Of a stretch of 64,000 nt of DNA, positions 46,532 to 56,828 are shown piece after piece. Each line of letters begins with the position of its first letter. Position 1 is the first letter of the stretch. This DNA comes from Pseudomonas violetae (GTDB lineage Bacteria; Pseudomonadota; Gammaproteobacteria; Pseudomonadales; Pseudomonadaceae): contig NZ_JAKNRW010000006.1 in NCBI RefSeq assembly GCF_023072615.1, positions 62,001-126,000 of the forward strand. The letters run 5' to 3'. The notes below the pieces were generated by a model. It was given only the letters and a program-made list of their open reading frames with translations. It ran no database searches and was not told the origin of the DNA. The translations under genes were made by a program, and so were the position numbers.

Positions 46532-47899
46532 ATGTGCAAGATGATTCTGCAATGCGGTTTGCTGGCCGTTAGCTTGCTGGCCACCCAAGTGATGGCCGCT
46601 GTGTCCCAGGAGGAAGCCAACAAGCTCGGCACCAGCCTGACCCCGCTGGGCGCCGAAAAAGCCGGCAATGCCGATGGCTCGATTCCGGCCTGGACCGGTG
46701 GAATCGCGAAAAATGCCGGAGCGGTCGATAGCAAGGGCTTCCTGGCCGACCCGTTCGCCAACGAAAAGCCGTTGTTCACCATCACGGCGGAGAACGTCGA
46801 GCAGTACAAGGACAAGCTCTCGGACGGTCAGATCGCCATGTTCAAGCGCTACCCACAAACCTACAGGATTCCGGTCTATCCGACCCACCGCACAGTGGCT
46901 GTCCCGCCGGAAATCTACGAGTCGGCCAAGCGCAGCGCCTTGAATGTAACGCCGATCAACGACGGTAACGGCCTGGCCAATTTCACCGGCAATCGCTACT
47001 ACGCCTTCCCGATTCCGAAGAATGGGGTCGAGGTCATCTGGAACCACGTTACCCGTTACCACGGCGGCAACCTTCGCCGGACCGTGACCCAGGCAACACC
47101 ACAATCCAATGGCGATTTCACCGTCATCCGCTTCAAGGACGAAGTCGCGGTGCCTTCGCTGCTGGGTGATCTGAAGCCGGGCAGCGACGAGAACGTGCTC
47201 AACTACTTCAAGCAGGAAGTCACCGCGCCGGCGCGTCTGGCGGGCAACGTCCTGCTGGTCCACGAGACGCTCGACCAGGTCAAGGAACCGCGCAAGGCAT
47301 GGGTCTACAACGCCGGTCAGCGTCGTGTGCGCCGTGCGCCACAGGTGGCGTATGACGGAGTCGGGACCTCGTCGGACGGCCTGCGCACCACCGACAACTT
47401 CGACATGTTTTCCGGCGCTCCGGATCGTTATGACTGGAAGCTGGTCGGCAAGAAGGAAATGTACATCCCCTACAACAGCTACAAGCTTGACTCGCCGAAC
47501 CTCAAGTACACCGATGTGATCAAGGCCGGGCATATAAATCAGGACCTGACCCGTTACGAACTGCACCGGGTATGGGAGGTCGTCGCCACGGTCAAGCCGA
47601 ACGAGCGCCACGTCTACGCCAAGCGTCACATGTACATTGACGAAGACAGCTGGCAGGTCGCGCTGGCCGATCACTACGACGGTCGCGGCCAGTTGTGGCG
47701 AGTCGCCGAAGGGCATGCGCAGTTCTACTACGATCACCAGGTTCCGGCATATACGGTGGAGGCGTTGTATGACCTGATTGCCGGTCGTTACATCGCCCTC
47801 GGGATGAAGAATGAGGAGAAGCGCAGCTTCGAATTCAACATCGATGCCAAAGCTGGGGACTACACGCCAGCAGCCCTGCGGAGCACAGGTGTGAGGTAG
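46532..47899 (+). CDS. DUF1329 family periplasmic protein
   Basis: A 455-residue secreted protein (signal peptide about 1-22, ending VMAA) of the DUF1329 family, with GTSLTPLGAEKAGNADGSIPAWTGG, a very conserved opening, and later EVIWNHVTRYHGG, and RVWEVVATVKPNERHVYAKRHMYIDEDSWQVALADHYDGRGQLWRV, resembling LolB/outer-membrane lipid-handling folds. It pairs with the DUF1302 gene just upstream. The start at 46532 (MCKMILQCG) has AAGGA at good distance; the ATG at 46523 is a possible longer start. Confidence 0.88.
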   Translation: MCKMILQCGLLAVSLLATQVMAAVSQEEANKLGTSLTPLGAEKAGNADGSIPAWTGGIAKNAGAVDSKGFLADPFANEKPLFTITAENVEQYKDKLSDGQIAMFKRYPQTYRIPVYPTHRTVAVPPEIYESAKRSALNVTPINDGNGLANFTGNRYYAFPIPKNGVEVIWNHVTRYHGGNLRRTVTQATPQSNGDFTVIRFKDEVAVPSLLGDLKPGSDENVLNYFKQEVTAPARLAGNVLLVHETLDQVKEPRKAWVYNAGQRRVRRAPQVAYDGVGTSSDGLRTTDNFDMFSGAPDRYDWKLVGKKEMYIPYNSYKLDSPNLKYTDVIKAGHINQDLTRYELHRVWEVVATVKPNERHVYAKRHMYIDEDSWQVALADHYDGRGQLWRVAEGHAQFYYDHQVPAYTVEALYDLIAGRYIALGMKNEEKRSFEFNIDAKAGDYTPAALRSTGVR

Positions 47900-47920
47900 T
47901 TTTCCTACGGACACTTACAC

Positions 47921-47950
47921 AAAAGGTGACCTCATGGTCACCTTTTTTAT
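47921..47950 (+). terminator. Rho-independent terminator after the DUF1302-DUF1329 pair
   Basis: AAAAGGTGACC-TCAT-GGTCACCTTTTTT: 10 base-pair stem followed by T run, 21 bases after the stop of the DUF1329 gene. Confidence 0.92.
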
Positions 47951-48038
47951 AGGGGTTGATCAGTGCGCTGAATACTTCTTCAACAAGCCGGCGAGACAGG
48001 GCTAGGGTGGCGCCATAACTACAACAAGGCGCACCCCT

Positions 48039-50585
48039 ATGACTGCCATGACGCGGTGTCTGGACCTACCTGGAATTCGCCCCCGGTTGTCTGCGCACCA
48101 CCAGTCTCGTCCGAGGTTGATCGAACCGCTGCTGGCGTCCACCGCTCGCGTGAAGCTGTTCTGCGCCCCGGCTGGTAGCGGTAAAACCACGCTGCTGGTG
48201 GAGTGCCTGATGCTGGCGCCCGAGGGCTGTCAGGTCAGTTGGCTGCCCCTGGCCGGCGAGTCAATGACCGTGGCTGATTTACGCCAGCGGCTGGTTCAGG
48301 AACTGGGGCTGGCTGGCACGGATGATTCGGCTTTGCTTGCGGCACTGGCCAGCTTCCAGACGCCGGTATGGATTTTTCTCGATGACTATTGCCGCGCTCG
48401 CAATCCGGAACTGGACCTGCTGCTGGACCAACTGCTGACGGTCAGTAGCCCGGTGATCACCTGGTGGTTGAGCAGTCGTCGCCGTCCGCAAATCAACTGG
48501 CCGCGCTTGTTGCTCAACGATGAATTGTACGATTGCGCCCCCGGCACGCTGGCGTTCAATCATGTGGAAATCGCCAAGTTACTGCAGCACCGAGAACCCG
48601 AGAACGCGAGTAAGGGCGCCAGCAGGATTCACCAGCTCAGCGGCGGCTGGTGCGCCGGCGTGCGCATCGCGCTGTTGCAGAAATGCGACTGGTCGCGCAA
48701 CGACGTCCATGGTCGACCGGACACCTTGTACGATTATCTGGAACACGAGCTGTTCGCCAGCCTGGCACCGGAGCTGTTGGAGGCCTGGCGCGTGCTGGCG
48801 CATATGCCGCGGTTCAATGCGCGATTATGCGAGCACCTGTTCGGCGCGGTCGCAGGTGTGCAGATTTTGGAGGCGCTGCAAGAGCTGGGGTGTTTTATTG
48901 AACCCTGGGAAGGCACTGCGGACTGGCTGCAGATATTCGACCCGTTGACCCGTCTAGTGCGTGAAAACCCCTGGCCGGAGGGGCGCTCCTGGCATCGGCG
49001 GGCCTGTCAGTGGTTCGCCGGCGAGCAGGACTGGAAGGCTGCGTTCGAGCAGGCGTTGCTGGCGCAGGAGTTTGAAGTCGCCGTGAGCCTGCTGCAGCAT
49101 TTCAGCTTTGAACACCTGTTTGAGGAACAAACGGTGGTGCTGTTGTTGCGTCTTCACGAGCAGAAAGGCGAGGCGCTGTTGTCTGGCTCGCCGCAACTGA
49201 TCGGTTTGATCACTGCGGCCTTGTTGTTTGCCGGCCGTTTCGACCCGGCAGGTGAGTGCATTGCGCAGTTGTCGCGCTTCCTGCCCCAACCGACAGAGTT
49301 TCTTCAGCGCCAGTTATTGGCTCGGTGGCTGGCGCAACAAGGTTGGCTGCTGCATCTGCAAGGGCGCATGGAGGCGTCCCGGGTGCATTTCCTCGAAGCT
49401 ATGAGCGAGCTGGGGCCGGAGCTGTGGACGGTGCGGCTGATTTGCCTGTCGGGTTTGACCCAGCAAGCCCTGCTCAGGGGCGAACTTGATGTGGCGCAGG
49501 CGACTAACCGCGAAGCGTTATGCCTGGCCCGCGCCAGGGGGTCATTGGTTTTCGAAAGCCTGCTGGAGCTCGACCATGCGCAATTACTGGAGCAGCGCGG
49601 CGCTCCCGCCAGGGCTGAGCATCTGCTGGCGGCCATGCACGATTTACTCGCCGGGCAAAAAATCGCCGAACCTTTGCTTGGACGGATTGCCTTGCGGCGC
49701 GGCCGTTTGAGTTTGTGCCAGGGCCTGGACGTGCAGGCGGCCGGGTTCTTCGAGCAGGGGCTGCAAATATGCCTGCGCAATCACGACAAACGCGCGCTGT
49801 ATGGTTTCCTCGGGCTGGCGCAACTGGCCGCCAATCAGGCCGATTACGCCCAGGCGTTCGTGCTGCTGCGCGATGCGGAGCGCTTGATGCAGCAACGGCA
49901 GATCCCTGACACCGTTTACCGTGGGGTGTTATTGCAGGTCAGCAGTCACTTCTGGTTGCAGCAAGGTCGCCCGGAGCTGGCCCAGGAAGCGCTTACCCGG
50001 GTGCTGCGCCATTATCGGGGACCCGATGCGCGCCAGGCGCCTCCGGCGACACTGGAGCTGATTGCACGAATCGAGTATCAACTGGTGCTGGCCGAAACCG
50101 ACTTGCATCGCGCTCCAAACGCCCTCGAGCGGCTCAATGTTTTGCTCGCAAAGGCTCAGGGACGGGCCATGTGGGCGCTGGAAGCCGAATTACAGCTGGT
50201 TATCAGTGAAGTGGCACATCTCGTCGGCGAAACCGCGCTGGCCAGGGCGGCGCTGCGCGCGGGACTGGATCGGGTCAATCGTTGCAACCTGCAACAGGCG
50301 CTGCGGGAGTCAAAGCTGCGTCAGCCAGACCTGCTGGATCGGCTGGGGGAAGTCGCTCAGGAGATCCCCGCGACCCTGGGAGCAAGTCCTTTAAGTTGCC
50401 GGGAGCTCGAAGTGCTAGGCCTGATTGCTCAGGGCAATTCCAATCAACAGATCGCCGAGCAATTGTTCATTTCACTGCACACGGTGAAGACCCATGCCCG
50501 CAGGATTCACAGCAAGCTTGGGGTTGAACGCCGCACTCAGGCGGTTGCAACGGCGAAGAAGTTGGGACTGATCGCACCATCCTGA
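48039..50585 (+). CDS. MalT-type LuxR-family regulator (LAL)
   Basis: An 848-residue ATP-binding transcription activator. P-loop APAGSGKTT at 43-51, a STAND-type NTPase domain up to about 330, a long helical TPR-like region, and a C-terminal LuxR helix-turn-helix (about 785-845, [45 protein letters not shown]). Domain order is that of MalT and AlkS. It follows the DUF1302/DUF1329 pair on the same strand behind a terminator, so it is probably their regulator. Its inducer is unknown. The start at 48039 has a weak ribosome site; 48048 is possible. Confidence 0.88.
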   Translation: MTAMTRCLDLPGIRPRLSAHHQSRPRLIEPLLASTARVKLFCAPAGSGKTTLLVECLMLAPEGCQVSWLPLAGESMTVADLRQRLVQELGLAGTDDSALLAALASFQTPVWIFLDDYCRARNPELDLLLDQLLTVSSPVITWWLSSRRRPQINWPRLLLNDELYDCAPGTLAFNHVEIAKLLQHREPENASKGASRIHQLSGGWCAGVRIALLQKCDWSRNDVHGRPDTLYDYLEHELFASLAPELLEAWRVLAHMPRFNARLCEHLFGAVAGVQILEALQELGCFIEPWEGTADWLQIFDPLTRLVRENPWPEGRSWHRRACQWFAGEQDWKAAFEQALLAQEFEVAVSLLQHFSFEHLFEEQTVVLLLRLHEQKGEALLSGSPQLIGLITAALLFAGRFDPAGECIAQLSRFLPQPTEFLQRQLLARWLAQQGWLLHLQGRMEASRVHFLEAMSELGPELWTVRLICLSGLTQQALLRGELDVAQATNREALCLARARGSLVFESLLELDHAQLLEQRGAPARAEHLLAAMHDLLAGQKIAEPLLGRIALRRGRLSLCQGLDVQAAGFFEQGLQICLRNHDKRALYGFLGLAQLAANQADYAQAFVLLRDAERLMQQRQIPDTVYRGVLLQVSSHFWLQQGRPELAQEALTRVLRHYRGPDARQAPPATLELIARIEYQLVLAETDLHRAPNALERLNVLLAKAQGRAMWALEAELQLVISEVAHLVGETALARAALRAGLDRVNRCNLQQALRESKLRQPDLLDRLGEVAQEIPATLGASPLSCRELEVLGLIAQGNSNQQIAEQLFISLHTVKTHARRIHSKLGVERRTQAVATAKKLGLIAPS

Positions 50586-50597
50586 GGCCAGTGCAAT

Positions 50598-51389
50598 TTA
50601 CAGGGCAGGGGCGGGGTCATAGCCCATGCGCCAGCTGACGGCGCGAGTAGCGGCCAGCAATCGCTGCGCTGCGGGGCCGTCTTCATCAGCGTGGAACAAC
50701 GACGCCGGGCCGACAATGGTCATCACCGCCACCACCTGGCCCACGGCATTGAACACTGGTGCCGACAATGCATCCACACCGGGCATCAGCAAACCATGCA
50801 CGTGATGCAGGCCGCGGTCGCGGATTCGTTCACACAGCGTCGCGTAGGCATGATCGTCCCCCAGTGGATGGGGCTTCGCTGCCTGCAGTTCCCTCTCGCG
50901 CAGATCAACGGTTTCACGGTTGGGCAGGTATGCACCAAACACCAGGCCGGTGGATGAACTGAGCAGCGGCAGCACCGAGCCCAGTTGAGTCACCACCGTA
51001 ACGGCACGAACCGCCGGCTCGATATGCACCACAGTCGCACCCTGATTGCCCCACACCGCCAGGAAACAGGTTTCGTTCAGTTCGTCGCGCAACTCGGCCA
51101 GGGGCAGGGCACCCACTTTCAGCACGTCCATACTGTTCAGGGCTGCCAGGCCCACTCGAAGGGCTTCGCGGCCCAAGCCGTAATGATTGGTGGCGGTGTT
51201 TTGTTCAGCAAAACCGCTGGCGATCAGCGCCTGCAAGTAGCGATGCACTTTGCTCGCCGGCATCTGCACGTGTTCGGCCAGGCGTGACAGCGAAGTCGAA
51301 GGCGACAACTGGGCCAGCGCCTTGAGGATGTCGGTGCCGACCTCGGCCGAGCGGACTTTCTGCTTATCGTTGCTACGCGGCGTTTCCAT
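50598..51389 (-). CDS. hmgR: IclR-family repressor of homogentisate catabolism HmgR
   Basis: A 263-residue IclR regulator: N-terminal winged helix (about 15-80, DILKALAQLSPSTSLSRLAEHVQMPASKVHRYLQAL) and a C-terminal effector domain. By position and similarity it is HmgR, which represses hmgABC and is released by homogentisate. It is divergent from hmgA, and an ATTACG-N5-CGTAAT palindrome lies between them. Length is typical. Confidence 0.92.
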   Translation of the reverse strand: METPRSNDKQKVRSAEVGTDILKALAQLSPSTSLSRLAEHVQMPASKVHRYLQALIASGFAEQNTATNHYGLGREALRVGLAALNSMDVLKVGALPLAELRDELNETCFLAVWGNQGATVVHIEPAVRAVTVVTQLGSVLPLLSSSTGLVFGAYLPNRETVDLRERELQAAKPHPLGDDHAYATLCERIRDRGLHHVHGLLMPGVDALSAPVFNAVGQVVAVMTIVGPASLFHADEDGPAAQRLLAATRAVSWRMGYDPAPAL

Positions 51390-51553
51390 GAAGGCGATCT
51401 GATCCTGTAACGAATGGGCGTCTTTATAGCTTGACGGTCGAAACCAATCAAATTACGTTATGCGTAATCGAATTACGACAAAAATAACCCAGGCGTGCCG
51501 AGATCTCTGCAAAGCAGGACTGGCCACGGTCTGCTCCCTGTTCAGGAGGCTCC
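51390..51553. promoter_or_regulatory. hmgR-hmgA divergent control region
   Basis: 164 bases between the divergent regulator and pathway genes. It contains the palindromic operator described separately. The hmgA ATG follows CAGGAGGCTCC, a strong ribosome site. Confidence 0.6.
51452..51468. promoter_or_regulatory. HmgR operator (17-base palindrome)
   Basis: ATTACGTTATGCGTAAT is a perfect six-base inverted repeat with a five-base centre; a further half-site ATTACG follows at 51472-51477. A 17-base palindrome is the known operator type of HmgR in P. putida, and this is its expected place. Confidence 0.75.
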
Positions 51554-52858
51554 ATGAACCTCGATTCAACCGCGCCCGCGATCGCGTACCAGTCCGGTTT
51601 CGGCAACCAATTCAGTAGCGAGGCCCTGCCTGGCGCCTTGCCCATTGGGCAGAACTCTCCGCAAAGAGCTCCGTACGGCCTGTACACCGAATTGCTGTCG
51701 GGCACCGCCTTCACCATGGCCCGCGCCGAATCGCGACGGACGTGGATGTACCGCATTCAGCCGTCGGCCAATCATCCTGCGTTCGTCAAGCTTGAGCGCC
51801 AACTGGCGGGTGGGGCGCTGGGTGAAGTGACCCCCAATCGGCTGCGCTGGAATCCGCTGGACATGCCGGGTGAGCCGACTGACTTCATCGACGGGCTGGT
51901 AAGCATGGTGGCCAATTCGGCCGCAGAAAAACCGTCCGGCATCAGCATCTACAGCTACCGTGCGAACCGCTCCATGGAGCGAGTGTTCTTCAATGCTGAT
52001 GGCGAGTTGCTGCTCGTGCCCGAGATGGGTCGCCTGCGCATCGCCACCGAGTTGGGCGTGCTGGAGCTGGAGCCGCTGGAGATCGCCGTACTGCCCCGGG
52101 GCATGAAATTTCGAGTCGAGTTGCTTGATCCACAGGCCCGTGGCTACATCGCCGAAAACCATGGTGCACCGCTGCGCCTTCCGGACCTCGGACCCATTGG
52201 CAGCAACGGTCTGGCCAACCCACGGGACTTTCTGGCGCCGGTCGCGCATTACGAAAACCTCCAGCAGCCGACCACCCTGGTGCAGAAATTCCTCGGTCAA
52301 CTGTGGGGTTGCGAGCTGGATCATTCGCCGCTGAACGTGGTCGCCTGGCACGGCAACAATGTGCCGTACAAATATGATCTGCGCCGTTTCAACACCATTG
52401 GCACCGTCAGCTTCGATCATCCGGATCCCTCCATTTTCACCGTCCTGACCTCGCCTACCAGCACTCACGGCCTGGCCAATCTCGACTTCGTGATTTTTCC
52501 GCCACGCTGGATGGTCGCCGAGAAAACGTTCCGTCCGCCTTGGTTTCATCGCAACCTGATGAATGAATTCATGGGGCTGATCAAGGGCGAGTACGACGCC
52601 AAGGCAGAAGGTTTTGTGCCAGGCGGTGCGTCCCTGCACAGCTGCATGAGCGCTCACGGGCCCGATGGCGAAACCTGCACCAAGGCAATCAACACTGAAC
52701 TGGCACCGGCGAAAATCGACAACACCATGGCCTTCATGTTCGAAACCAGCCAGGTCTTGCGCCCGAGCCGTTTCGCACTGGAATGCCCACAGCTGCAGAA
52801 AAACTATGACGCTTGCTGGGCCACGCTGCCCGCCACTTTCGACCCGACCCGGAGATAA
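51554..52858 (+). CDS. hmgA: Homogentisate 1,2-dioxygenase HmgA
   Basis: Iron-dependent ring-cleaving enzyme that turns homogentisate into 4-maleylacetoacetate in tyrosine and phenylalanine breakdown. The 434 residues show the family start [26 protein letters not shown], and the iron-binding region with [23 protein letters not shown] and [17 protein letters not shown]. Normal length. First gene of hmgA-fahA-maiA; next start is 3 bases after its stop. Loss of this gene would give pyomelanin. Confidence 0.98.
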   Translation: MNLDSTAPAIAYQSGFGNQFSSEALPGALPIGQNSPQRAPYGLYTELLSGTAFTMARAESRRTWMYRIQPSANHPAFVKLERQLAGGALGEVTPNRLRWNPLDMPGEPTDFIDGLVSMVANSAAEKPSGISIYSYRANRSMERVFFNADGELLLVPEMGRLRIATELGVLELEPLEIAVLPRGMKFRVELLDPQARGYIAENHGAPLRLPDLGPIGSNGLANPRDFLAPVAHYENLQQPTTLVQKFLGQLWGCELDHSPLNVVAWHGNNVPYKYDLRRFNTIGTVSFDHPDPSIFTVLTSPTSTHGLANLDFVIFPPRWMVAEKTFRPPWFHRNLMNEFMGLIKGEYDAKAEGFVPGGASLHSCMSAHGPDGETCTKAINTELAPAKIDNTMAFMFETSQVLRPSRFALECPQLQKNYDACWATLPATFDPTRR

Positions 52859-52861
52859 CCC

Positions 52862-54166
52862 ATGACTCAGACTTCCATTACTCGCAGCTGGGTTACCTCG
52901 GCCAACGGCCATGCCGATTTCCCGCTGCAGAACTTGCCGCTCGGCGTGTTCAGCATCGACGGCGGGGCACCGCGTAGCGGCGTGGCCATCGGCGATCACA
53001 TCTTCGATCTGGAAGCGGCGCTGGATGCCGGCCTGTTTGAAGGTACTGCCAAAGCGGCGGCCGAAGTCACCCGTGGCGGGCAACTGAATGCTTTTTTCCA
53101 GGCGGGTGCTCCTGCGCGCAAGGCGCTGCGTGAGCGTCTGCTGCAATTGCTCGCAGAAGGCAGCACCCTGCACGGCAAGATCGAAGCCCAGGGCGCTAAA
53201 CTGCTGCCACTGGCGGCGAATTGCTTGATGCACCTGCCGGCGAAAATCAGCGATTACACCGACTTCTACGTGGGCATCGAGCATGCGCAAAACGTCGGCA
53301 AACTGTTCCGTCCGGACAACCCGCTGCTGCCGAACTACAAGTACGTGCCGATCGGCTATCACGGTCGCGCCTCGACCATTCGCCCGTCTGGTACCGACGT
53401 TCGGCGCCCGAAAGGCCAGACCCTGCCGGCTGGTCAGACCGAGCCCGTGTTCGGTCCGTGCGCGCGCCTGGACTACGAGCTGGAGCTGGGCATCTGGATC
53501 GGCCAAGGTAACGAGATGGGCGACTCGATTGCGATCGGCGATGCCGCCGATCACATCGCCGGTTTCTGCCTGCTCAACGATTGGTCTGCACGGGATATCC
53601 AGGCGTGGGAGTACCAGCCGCTGGGGCCATTCCTGTCGAAGAGTTTCATCACCAGCATCTCGCCGTGGGTGGTGACGGCTGAAGCGCTGGAGCCGTTCCG
53701 CCGTGCCCAGCCCGCGCGTCCCCAAGGCGATCCGCAACCGCTGCCCTATCTGCTGGACCCGCGTGACCAGGCCGCTGGCGCTTTTAACATCGAGCTGGAA
53801 GTGCTGCTGCTCACTGAAGCGATGCGCGAGCAGAATCTGCCGGCCCATCGCCTGACGCTGAGCAACACCCGGCACATGTACTGGACCGTGGCGCAGATGG
53901 TTGCCCACCACAGCGTCAACGGCTGCCAGTTACAAGCGGGTGACCTGTTCGGTTCGGGCACTTTGTCCGGCCCGGAGAGTGGTCAGTTCGGCAGCCTGCT
54001 GGAAATCACCGAAGGCGGTAAGAAGCCGATCGAGCTGGCGAGCGGTGAGGTGCGTAAATTCCTTGAGGACGGCGACGAAATCATCCTGCGCGCCCGTTGC
54101 AGCCGCGACGGTTTTGCCTCCATCGGTTTCGGTGAGTGCCGCGGCAAAGTGCTGCCGGCGCGCTAA
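52862..54166 (+). CDS. fahA: Fumarylacetoacetase
   Basis: Hydrolyses fumarylacetoacetate to fumarate and acetoacetate, last step of the homogentisate pathway. The 434 residues have the N-terminal SH3-like domain and the FAH domain from about 120: DFYVGIEHAQNVGKLFRPDNPLLPNYKYVPIGYHGRAST, PVFGPCARLDYELELG, LNDWSARDIQAWEYQPLGPFLSKSF. Metal ligands are those of FAH. It lies between hmgA and maiA in one operon. Confidence 0.97.
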   Translation: MTQTSITRSWVTSANGHADFPLQNLPLGVFSIDGGAPRSGVAIGDHIFDLEAALDAGLFEGTAKAAAEVTRGGQLNAFFQAGAPARKALRERLLQLLAEGSTLHGKIEAQGAKLLPLAANCLMHLPAKISDYTDFYVGIEHAQNVGKLFRPDNPLLPNYKYVPIGYHGRASTIRPSGTDVRRPKGQTLPAGQTEPVFGPCARLDYELELGIWIGQGNEMGDSIAIGDAADHIAGFCLLNDWSARDIQAWEYQPLGPFLSKSFITSISPWVVTAEALEPFRRAQPARPQGDPQPLPYLLDPRDQAAGAFNIELEVLLLTEAMREQNLPAHRLTLSNTRHMYWTVAQMVAHHSVNGCQLQAGDLFGSGTLSGPESGQFGSLLEITEGGKKPIELASGEVRKFLEDGDEIILRARCSRDGFASIGFGECRGKVLPAR

Positions 54167-54178
54167 GAGGATCGGCCC

Positions 54179-54814
54179 ATGGAACTCTTTACCTATTACC
54201 GCTCGACTTCGTCGTACCGGGTGCGGATTGTCCTGGCACTTAAGGGGTTGGACTATCAGGCGCTGCCGGTCAATCTGATCGCGCCGGCAGGTGGCGAGCA
54301 CCGCCAGGCGCCATATCTGGGCATCAACCCGCAAGGCCGTGTGCCGGCCTTGCGAACCGATGAAGGCGATCTGTTGGTCCAGTCACCGGCCATCATTGAA
54401 TACCTCGAGGAACGTTATCCACAGGTGCCGCTATTGGCCACGGATCTCGTTGCTCGCGCCCATGTGCGCGGGGTCGCGGCGCTGATCGGTTGTGATGTGC
54501 ATCCGCTGCACAATGTCAGCGTGCTCAACAGGCTTCGGCAGTTGGGGCACGAGGAACCGCAGGTGGTGGAGTGGATCGGGCACTGGATCAGCCAGGGATT
54601 GGGGGCGGTTGAACAGTTGATTGGTGACGAGGGGTACTGCTTCGGCCCTCTGCCGGGGATGGCGGATGTTTATCTGATCCCTCAGCTTTATGCGGCTGAG
54701 CGCTTCAATATCTCCCTGGAGGCCTGGCCGCGTATTCGTCGGGTGGCGGCGCTGGCGGCGGTTCATCCGGCGTTCATCAAAGCGCATCCGGCGAATCAGC
54801 CCGATGCCCCCTGA
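54179..54814 (+). CDS. maiA: Maleylacetoacetate isomerase
   Basis: Zeta-class glutathione transferase (211 residues) that isomerises maleylacetoacetate to fumarylacetoacetate. The zeta signature STSSYRVRIVLALKG (10-24) with the catalytic serines, and the conserved NPQGRVPAL and QSPAIIEYLEERYP, are visible. Final gene of the homogentisate operon; its stop is only 3 bases from the end of the convergent SirB1-like gene. Confidence 0.95.
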   Translation: MELFTYYRSTSSYRVRIVLALKGLDYQALPVNLIAPAGGEHRQAPYLGINPQGRVPALRTDEGDLLVQSPAIIEYLEERYPQVPLLATDLVARAHVRGVAALIGCDVHPLHNVSVLNRLRQLGHEEPQVVEWIGHWISQGLGAVEQLIGDEGYCFGPLPGMADVYLIPQLYAAERFNISLEAWPRIRRVAALAAVHPAFIKAHPANQPDAP

Positions 54815-54817
54815 TGC

Positions 54818-55621
54818 CTAATGAACAATGGAATTGGGTGGCAAATGACCTAGCCGTTCGGTCAGGCGAATTCGCTGGATCGGGTCGTCGCTGAGCATCA
54901 GTGCGTGCTCCAGGTCGAAGCGCTCGGCATTGGGGCAATCGAGTCTTTGATACAGGCTCGCCCGGGCCAGGTAATCGGCGGCGCTGGCGTTGCCCAGTTC
55001 CAGTACCCGCTCGGCGTCGATCAGCGCTGCGATGTAATCATCGTGGGCAAGATGCAGCTGACGCAGGTTGCGGGACAGGCGTTGTAGCATCTGCCGCGGT
55101 TCGGCGTTGACCAGGTGCTCGGCGCTCAGCTTCATGTTCGGACCGTACTGGCGATGCAGCAACTCCCTGCAGTCACTCGGGTACAGGCGCCGCCCGCCGC
55201 AAGGATCAAGCAGGTGATCGGCACCGGGCACACGTAGCAGAAAATGTCCGGGGAAGTTGACCCCGACCATGGGGATTTCCAGGCGTCGGGAAAGCTCCAG
55301 GGCAATCAGGCCTAGTGCCAGAGGTTGGCCGCGCCGGTGTGCCAGCACCTTGTCGAGCAATGCCGCTTGCGGACGCAGGGGCGTGAAGTCGTCCTGGGCA
55401 AATCCCAGGTCATTCATGCGGCGCAGCAACGGCTGGGCCAACTCGCTCACCGGTAACATCGGCAAGCCATAGCTGACGCGTTGCTGCAGATCCCTGAAGT
55501 CAGCCAGCACGGATTCGACATTCAAATCCTTGTCATGCTCGACGCAGACCCACAGCGCCGCCTCGAACAGCGCGGGTGGTGATCGTTGCAGGCACTCGAA
55601 GAAGCGTTGGCGGGGCGTCAT
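54818..55621 (-). CDS. SirB1-like transglutaminase-fold protein
   Basis: A 267-residue SirB1 family protein with a transglutaminase-like core (ALLDKVLAHRRGQPLALGLIALELSRRLEIPMVGVNFPGHFLLRV) and a C-terminal TPR-like segment (LARASLYQRLDCPNAERFDLEHAL). The typical catalytic cysteine of transglutaminases is not seen in this motif, so enzyme activity is doubtful. Start at 55621 (MTPRQRFFECL) excludes 15 upstream codons with no family support. Role unknown. Confidence 0.85.
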   Translation of the reverse strand: MTPRQRFFECLQRSPPALFEAALWVCVEHDKDLNVESVLADFRDLQQRVSYGLPMLPVSELAQPLLRRMNDLGFAQDDFTPLRPQAALLDKVLAHRRGQPLALGLIALELSRRLEIPMVGVNFPGHFLLRVPGADHLLDPCGGRRLYPSDCRELLHRQYGPNMKLSAEHLVNAEPRQMLQRLSRNLRQLHLAHDDYIAALIDAERVLELGNASAADYLARASLYQRLDCPNAERFDLEHALMLSDDPIQRIRLTERLGHLPPNSIVH

Positions 55622-55796
55622 CACAATCTCCCGGGACTTGCCTCGTTTTAGCCCCGTCTCCTCCATTCGTCCAGTGCCCCGCGAGGTTATGTCAGAAAGT
55701 CTGAACGCAGCTGATGCTTATTCCGGCGCGCTTCAGCAAATTTCAGGCGCGAGCCTATACTGGCGTCTACAAGAAGTGATTTTCGGGAGCCTTACG

Positions 55797-56816
55797 ATGT
55801 TCGCTCTCATGCAAAGCAATCGCCTTGAATCGCTGCATCTGAGCGTCGACCCGGTTACGGGGTTGAAGGCGGTGATTGCCATCCATAACAGTCGCCTGGG
55901 CCCTGCCCTCGGCGGATGTCGATACCTGGCCTATCCAGACGACGAAACCGCCGTCGAGGACGCTGTGCGCCTGGCCCAAGGCATGAGCTACAAAGCGGCG
56001 TTGGCCGGCCTGGCCCAAGGTGGCGGAGTAGCCGTGATCATCCGGCCGATTCACGTGGAAAGCCGCGCCGCGCTGTTTGAAGCGTTTGGTCGTTGCATTG
56101 AACAACTCGACGGACGCTACATCACCGCGATCGACAGCGGTACTTCGGTAGCGGACATGGATTGCATCGCCCAACAGACCCAGCATGTGACCAGCACCAC
56201 CTCGGCGGGCGATCCCGCGCCGCACGCCGCAATGGGGGTGTTTGCGGGCATTCGCAGCACGGCGATGGCGCGTCTGGGTAGCGACAATCTCGAAGGTCTG
56301 CGTGTGGCAGTCCAGGGGTTGGGCAATGTGGGCTACGCGTTGGCGGAACAGCTGCATGCGGCCGGTGCCGAACTGTTGGTGAGCGACATCGACCACGGCA
56401 AGGTGCAACTGGCGATGGAGCAACTCGGCGCCCATCCCATCGCCAATGACGCGTTGCTCAGTACGCCCTGCGACATACTGGCGCCGTGCGGCCTGGGTGG
56501 AGTCCTCAACAGCAACAGCGTGTCCCACTTACGCTGTTCGGCGGTCGCAGGCTCGGCGAACAATCAGCTGACTCATCTGGAGGTCGCGGACATGCTTGAG
56601 CGCCGGGGGATTTTGTATGCGCCCGATTATGTGATCAATGCGGGCGGCTTGATCTATGTTTCGCTCAAGCATCGTGGTGAAGAGCTGACCACCATTACCG
56701 CACACCTGTCGAAAATCAGCTCCCGTCTGACCGAGGTGTTCGCCCATGCCCAGGCGGAAAAACGTTCGCCCGCGAGGGTGGCCGATGAGTTGGCGGAGCG
56801 AGTGTTGTATCGCTAA
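55797..56816 (+). CDS. Leucine dehydrogenase-like protein, catalytic lysine replaced
   Basis: A 339-residue Glu/Leu/Phe/Val dehydrogenase-family protein. Motifs: RLGPALGGCRYLAY, the first conserved lysine in GMSYKAALAGL, ITAIDSGT, and the NAD-binding VQGLGNVGYALAEQL, ending DYVINAGGLIYV. But the glycine-rich motif GGGK, whose lysine is the catalytic base in leucine dehydrogenases, reads GGGV here (codon GTA). The function as an oxidative deaminase is therefore in doubt. The start at ATG 55797 follows CGGGAG; the longer open frame upstream overlaps the SirB1-like gene and is a shadow. Confidence 0.85.
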   Translation: MFALMQSNRLESLHLSVDPVTGLKAVIAIHNSRLGPALGGCRYLAYPDDETAVEDAVRLAQGMSYKAALAGLAQGGGVAVIIRPIHVESRAALFEAFGRCIEQLDGRYITAIDSGTSVADMDCIAQQTQHVTSTTSAGDPAPHAAMGVFAGIRSTAMARLGSDNLEGLRVAVQGLGNVGYALAEQLHAAGAELLVSDIDHGKVQLAMEQLGAHPIANDALLSTPCDILAPCGLGGVLNSNSVSHLRCSAVAGSANNQLTHLEVADMLERRGILYAPDYVINAGGLIYVSLKHRGEELTTITAHLSKISSRLTEVFAHAQAEKRSPARVADELAERVLYR

Positions 56817-56828
56817 TGCCCAGGCATG

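Noticed and set aside
51566..53911. A 781-codon open frame antisense to hmgA and fahA
   Set aside because: Opposite two clear enzymes and full of low-complexity His/Gln/Arg; not a gene.
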